Of a stretch of DNA of 55,542 nucleotides, positions 51,929-55,542 are shown piece after piece (within the stretch, counting starts at the first letter, position 1; each line of letters starts with the position of its first letter). Made by a program: the position numbers and the translations under genes. Origin of the DNA: Rhizobiales bacterium Ga0077525 (lineage in GTDB: Bacteria; Pseudomonadota; Alphaproteobacteria; Rhizobiales; Xanthobacteraceae). The notes below the pieces were generated by a model that ran no database searches, was not told where the DNA came from, and saw only the letters and a list, made by a program, of their open reading frames with translations. The DNA lies in the NCBI GenBank assembly GCA_001464835.1, contig LNDS01000026.1, positions 1-55,542 on the forward strand. Direction: 5' to 3'.

Positions 51929-53209
51929 ATGATCATCATGGCGTTTCTGTTCCTCGTGGTGCTGCTGGCCGGCGTGCCGGTGTTCATCGCGCTGGCCGGT
52001 TCATCCTATATCTACACGCATTTCATCGCCGAACTGCCGGACTTCGTCATCCTGCACCGCATGGCCGGCGGCATCGACAGCTTTCCGCTGCTGGCGGTGC
52101 CGTTTTTCATCCTCGCCGGCAATCTGATGAACTCCGCCGGCATCACCAACCGCATCTATGATTTCGCCGTCGCCTCGGCCGGCTGGATGCGCGGCGGGCT
52201 GGCGCAGGTCAACATCGTCGGCTCGGTGATTTTCGCCGGCATGTCGGGCACCGCGATTGCCGATGCCGCCGGCCTCGGCACGATCGAGATCAAGGCGATG
52301 AAGGACCACGGCTACTCGACAGAATTCGCCGTCGGCGTCACCGCGGCGTCGTCGACGCTCGGGCCGATCATCCCGCCGTCGCTGCCCTTCGTCATCTACG
52401 GCATGATGGGCAATGTCTCGATCGGCGCGCTGTTTCTCGGCGGCGTCATTCCCGGGGTGGTGATGATGGCGTTCATGATGGGCTACGTCTATTATTGCGC
52501 GCGCAAATACAATATGGGCCGCGACCAGGCCTTCCGCCTGCACACGTTGGCGGTGACCTTCATCGCCGCCTTGCCGGCTTTGCTGACGCCGGCAATCATC
52601 GTTGGCGGCATGACCTTCGGCTGGTTCACGCCGACCGAAGCGGCCATCGCCGCCTGCGCATGGGCGATGATGCTCGGCATCTTCCTGTACAAGTCGCTGT
52701 CGCTCAAGCAGTTCTACAAGGTCACGATGGACACGATCGAGACCACCGCCGGCGTGCTGCTGATCGTCGGCGCCGCCTCGCTGTTCGGCTGGGTGCTGAC
52801 GACAACGCGCGTCACCGAATACACCACCGAAGCGCTGCTGGCGCTGACCGACAACCGCTACATCATCCTGCTGCTGGCGAACGCGGTGCTGCTGGTGGTC
52901 GGCTGCTTCCTCGAGCCGATTGCTTCGATCAGCATTCTGGTGCCGGTGCTGATGCCGGTGATCCTGAAAGTCGGCATCGATCCGGTGCATTTCGGCGTCG
53001 TCATGACGCTCAACCTGATGATCGGCCTGTTGCATCCGCCGCTCGGGATGGTGCTGTTCGTCTTGTCGCGAATAGCAAGATTATCCATCGAGCGAACGAC
53101 CATGGCGATCCTGCCCTGGCTCATGCCGCTGCTGGTGTCGCTGCTCGCGATCACCATGATCCCGGAACTGACATTGTGGCTGCCGCGGCTCGCCGGGCTG
53201 GTGAAATAG
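51929..53209 (+). CDS. dctM: TRAP transporter large permease DctM
   Basis: A 426 aa inner-membrane protein with about twelve helices. Conserved DctM segments include LLAVPFFILAGNLMNSAGIT, IFAGMSGTAIADAAGLGTIE and the STLGPIIPPSLPFVIYGMMG block. It couples uptake to a sodium or proton gradient. Last gene of the operon, convergent with the acyl-CoA ligase 29 nt away. No terminator is visible between them. Confidence 0.94.
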   Translation: MIIMAFLFLVVLLAGVPVFIALAGSSYIYTHFIAELPDFVILHRMAGGIDSFPLLAVPFFILAGNLMNSAGITNRIYDFAVASAGWMRGGLAQVNIVGSVIFAGMSGTAIADAAGLGTIEIKAMKDHGYSTEFAVGVTAASSTLGPIIPPSLPFVIYGMMGNVSIGALFLGGVIPGVVMMAFMMGYVYYCARKYNMGRDQAFRLHTLAVTFIAALPALLTPAIIVGGMTFGWFTPTEAAIAACAWAMMLGIFLYKSLSLKQFYKVTMDTIETTAGVLLIVGAASLFGWVLTTTRVTEYTTEALLALTDNRYIILLLANAVLLVVGCFLEPIASISILVPVLMPVILKVGIDPVHFGVVMTLNLMIGLLHPPLGMVLFVLSRIARLSIERTTMAILPWLMPLLVSLLAITMIPELTLWLPRLAGLVK

Positions 53210-53238
53210 CGTTCGCCCGCTCAGGTTTCGGACAGCGA

Positions 53239-54789
53239 CTAAATCTTGCGTTCGTGCCCCTTCCAATAGACGTCCCGGATTTCCTTCTTTGCGAGCTTGC
53301 CGCTGGCGCCGGTCGGCAGGCTTTTCCAGAAATCGAATGACTTCGGACGCTTTTGCTTGGCAAGATGCGGCGCGCAGAACTCCATGAGTTCATCGGCCGT
53401 GGCTGCGATCCCGGGCTTCAGTTCAACAACGGCCTTGACCGCTTCGCCCCATTTGTCGTCAGGAACGCCGATCACCGCGACCTGCGCCACCGCCGGATGC
53501 CGGTAGATGACGGCTTCGATTTCAGCCGGGTAGATATTCATACCGCCGCTGACGATCATTTCCTTCTTGCGGTCGGTGATGAAAATGTATCCATCGGCGT
53601 CTTTATATGCCACGTCGCCGGTGTACAGGGCGCCGTTGCGGATCGCTGCCGCGGTCTCCGCGGGCTTGTTCCAGTAGCCGGTCACCGTGCTCGAACTGCG
53701 CACCGTCAACTCACCCAGTTCGTTGGGCGGCACTTCATTGCCGTCGTCGTCGACGATCGTGATTTTGGCGTAGCGCGCACTGCGGCCGCACGACTTGAGC
53801 CGAGCCTCCATGCGCTCGGAGCCATCGACCCGGTGATCGTCCTGGTTAAGGAAGGCGATGAAACCGCCCGCCTCGGTCATGCCGAACACCTGGCAGAAGC
53901 CGGATTTGAATTTCTCCAGCGCCGTCTTGAGTACGGCCGGCGCGATCACAGAGCCGCCATAGACGATGAGCTTGAGCGAACTGAGGTCACGCCGGGCAAA
54001 ATCGGGCTCGTTCATCATTCCGATCAGCATGGTCGGAACAAACCCCGCCACAGCCACCTTATGGCGTTCGATAGCGTCCAGAACCGCATCCGGCCGGAAT
54101 CGTTGCAACACGATCATCGTATTCTGTGTCAGCAGCGCCGAGAGAATGAAGCTGCTGCCGTATCCGACGAAAAGCGGCACGACCAGTAGCATGGCTTCGT
54201 TGCGCGGTGGCGCGATCTCCTCGACGAAGTTCTTGAACGAAGAGTGCCACTGGCCATGCGTGTTCACGCAGCCCTTCGGATTGCCGGTGGTGCCGCTGGT
54301 ATACAGCAGCGCCCGGACATCTTCCGGGGCCACGTCGGTGACCGGTTCCTGCGGCGAGGACGTTGCCAGCAACTCTTCGTAGTTCTTCCAACCGTCCGCT
54401 TTGGCGTTGAAGCAGATCAAGCGGGAGACCGCCGGCGGCAGCGCAATCTGGCCGATGCGTTCGATATACTGCTCATCCGCCAACAGCGCCTTGGCGCCGG
54501 AATCTTCCAAAATAAACGCTACTTCCGGCGGGGCGCTCTCCGAATTGAGCGCAACCGCGACAAAGCCGCCCTTGGAAAGCGCGATCCAGGTCTCGACGAA
54601 GCGGTGGGAGTTCTGAGCCAGAATTGCGACCTTATCGCCTTTCGTCAGCCCCATGGCCGTTAGCCCGTTGGCAAGCCGGTTGACCCGCTCGTTCATCTCG
54701 CGCCACGAGAAGCTTTGGTCCTCGAACACGATGCCACGGCCGTTCGGCGCAACCTGTGCCAGTTCCTGCAACAGCAAACCGATTTTCAC
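53239..54789 (-). CDS. AMP-dependent acyl-CoA synthetase
   Basis: A 516 aa ligase starting at GTG 54789, with GGGAGG 6 nt upstream. P-loop ALLYTSGTTGNPKGCVNTHG, adenylate motif QVFGMTEAGGF, hinge TDRKKEMIVSGGMNIYPAEI and lysine motif PTGASGKLAKKEI. It fits the long-chain/cyclohexanecarboxylate-type acyl-CoA synthetases. Substrate unknown. Together with the adjacent CoA-transferase subunit and the TRAP importer it suggests catabolism of an imported acid. Confidence 0.9.
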   Translation of the reverse strand: MKIGLLLQELAQVAPNGRGIVFEDQSFSWREMNERVNRLANGLTAMGLTKGDKVAILAQNSHRFVETWIALSKGGFVAVALNSESAPPEVAFILEDSGAKALLADEQYIERIGQIALPPAVSRLICFNAKADGWKNYEELLATSSPQEPVTDVAPEDVRALLYTSGTTGNPKGCVNTHGQWHSSFKNFVEEIAPPRNEAMLLVVPLFVGYGSSFILSALLTQNTMIVLQRFRPDAVLDAIERHKVAVAGFVPTMLIGMMNEPDFARRDLSSLKLIVYGGSVIAPAVLKTALEKFKSGFCQVFGMTEAGGFIAFLNQDDHRVDGSERMEARLKSCGRSARYAKITIVDDDGNEVPPNELGELTVRSSSTVTGYWNKPAETAAAIRNGALYTGDVAYKDADGYIFITDRKKEMIVSGGMNIYPAEIEAVIYRHPAVAQVAVIGVPDDKWGEAVKAVVELKPGIAATADELMEFCAPHLAKQKRPKSFDFWKSLPTGASGKLAKKEIRDVYWKGHERKI

Positions 54790-54842
54790 TGCTCGCCTCC
54801 CTCAATGTTATCTTTTTCGTTCGCCGCCGGTCGCTGCGGCTG

Positions 54843-55542
54843 TCAGCAAAGCTGAGGCAAAATTCCCTGCGGATCGAACGCGCGCAGGAATTCCAGCTCT
54901 TCCGCGGTCGGCGGCTCGGTCGTCGGGACGTTCGACGGGATAATCGGCTTGAAGCCGGTCCTTTCCTTGACGTCGGCGACTGTGGTGCCCGGGTGCACCG
55001 ACTTCAGGCGCGCGTGCTTGGTTTCCTCATCGAAGTCGAACACGCAGATCGGCGTGACGATGCAGCTTGGTCCCTTGGAACGTTCGGGACAGCCGGCATT
55101 CTTCCGTCCGTTCGGGCCGTCGATAAATCCAGGGCCGCTGATGAAATCGACCTTGTCGACGAGCACCCGCGGATTATGCGACTGCGTGAACAGGTAGTAC
55201 CGGTTCAACCATGCCGGCGCCATGGTGCCGACCGTGCCGGGACCGCGGAACTTCGGTTTCTTCTGTTCGCCGATATAGGCCATGTTGAGATTGCCGAACT
55301 TGTCGATCTGGAATCCGCCGTAGAATCCGAAATCGAAGATTTTCGGGTTGCCTTGCATGTCCAGAATCCATTCCAGCGTCGAACGGTATTCGGCGCCCTG
55401 ATGCATCCTGTTGTCGGATACGGCCCACTCGAGATGCGGCAATCTTGAATTGACAGCGCCCGACGGGCCGCACGCAAACGACAAATTCGGCGCCCGCGTC
55501 GCACGCGCCATCTGGCAGGCGACCCATGGGATTTGCGAAAAC
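54843..55542 (-). CDS. CoA-transferase beta subunit (glutaconate CoA-transferase/IpdB-like), 5' end beyond window
   Basis: The frame remains open to the right edge. Visible residues read IPWVACQMARATRAPNLSFA and then CGPSGAVNSRLPHLEWAVSD, matching the opening of class I CoA-transferase B subunits. Later motifs are KIFDFGFYGGFQIDKFGNLN and FISGPGFIDGPNGRKNAGCP. IpdAB-type proteins act as hydrolases on ring-opened CoA esters in steroid breakdown. An internal ATG at 55511 is not the true start because homologous residues continue upstream. It is 53 nt upstream of the ligase on the same strand. Confidence 0.87.
   Translation of the reverse strand, partial: FSQIPWVACQMARATRAPNLSFACGPSGAVNSRLPHLEWAVSDNRMHQGAEYRSTLEWILDMQGNPKIFDFGFYGGFQIDKFGNLNMAYIGEQKKPKFRGPGTVGTMAPAWLNRYYLFTQSHNPRVLVDKVDFISGPGFIDGPNGRKNAGCPERSKGPSCIVTPICVFDFDEETKHARLKSVHPGTTVADVKERTGFKPIIPSNVPTTEPPTAEELEFLRAFDPQGILPQLC

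Overview
The window is GC-rich and densely coded, with many 1-14 nt gene overlaps. It carries several palindromic repeats of the kind common in Bradyrhizobium, Rhodopseudomonas and relatives. Together with a NasS-NasT nitrate system, a form II CoxL-like protein, HAAT and TRAP transporters and a CtrA-type box, this points to an alphaproteobacterium of the Hyphomicrobiales (Nitrobacteraceae or Xanthobacteraceae-like). Genus cannot be fixed from sequence reading alone. No rRNA, tRNA, CRISPR array, transposase or phage gene was seen.

Region 1 (1-13.5 kb, minus strand) is a complete assimilatory nitrate locus. In transcription order it reads nasT, nasS, a regulated leader, nrtA, nrtB, nrtD, a NirB-N-terminal-like FAD reductase, nirA, a CysJ-like flavoprotein, nasA and cysG (cut by the window edge). 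The leader upstream of nrtA holds two abutting hexaloop hairpins with A at loop position 1 and G at position 4, the ANTAR-protein target. The second overlaps the 5' arm of an intrinsic terminator with eight U residues. A sigma-54-like element lies just upstream. Ammonium limitation and nitrate would thus be read at promoter and terminator respectively.

Region 2 (13.6-16.6 kb, plus) has a KstD/FrdA-type flavoprotein, an amidohydrolase and a small protein. Region 3 (16.6-34 kb) is an aromatic CoA-thioester degradation locus. A tightly overlapping minus-strand operon encodes a 2-aminobenzoyl-CoA (or salicylyl-CoA) monooxygenase/reductase fusion, an SDR, a MarR regulator, an enoyl-CoA hydratase, an acyl-CoA dehydrogenase, an aryl-CoA ligase and a RidA protein. 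An orphan form II CoxL-like subunit follows. Opposite lie an FAD monooxygenase, a cupin and a complete HAAT (liv-type) ABC transporter. A similar TTTTA-N4-TAAAA inverted repeat upstream of both the catabolic operon and the transporter suggests co-regulation.

Region 4 (34-49.4 kb) is a glycan or surface-modification cluster. It contains an 11-TPR GT41-type glycosyltransferase, two tandem paralogous B12-binding radical SAM proteins, CmcI-like and FkbM-like proteins, a GT2 enzyme, rfbF, rfbG, an rfbC-like epimerase, a C-methyltransferase, a SPASM-type radical SAM protein and a GT4 enzyme. It lacks flippase, polymerase and priming genes, and is the best candidate here for an undescribed system. 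Region 5 (49.4-55.5 kb) has a GntR/FCD regulator with a palindromic operator, a TRAP transporter (dctPQM), an acyl-CoA ligase and a CoA-transferase subunit running off the right edge.

In all three transporter operons, strong inverted repeats lie directly after the binding-protein gene, consistent with mRNA 3'-end protection giving excess binding protein.
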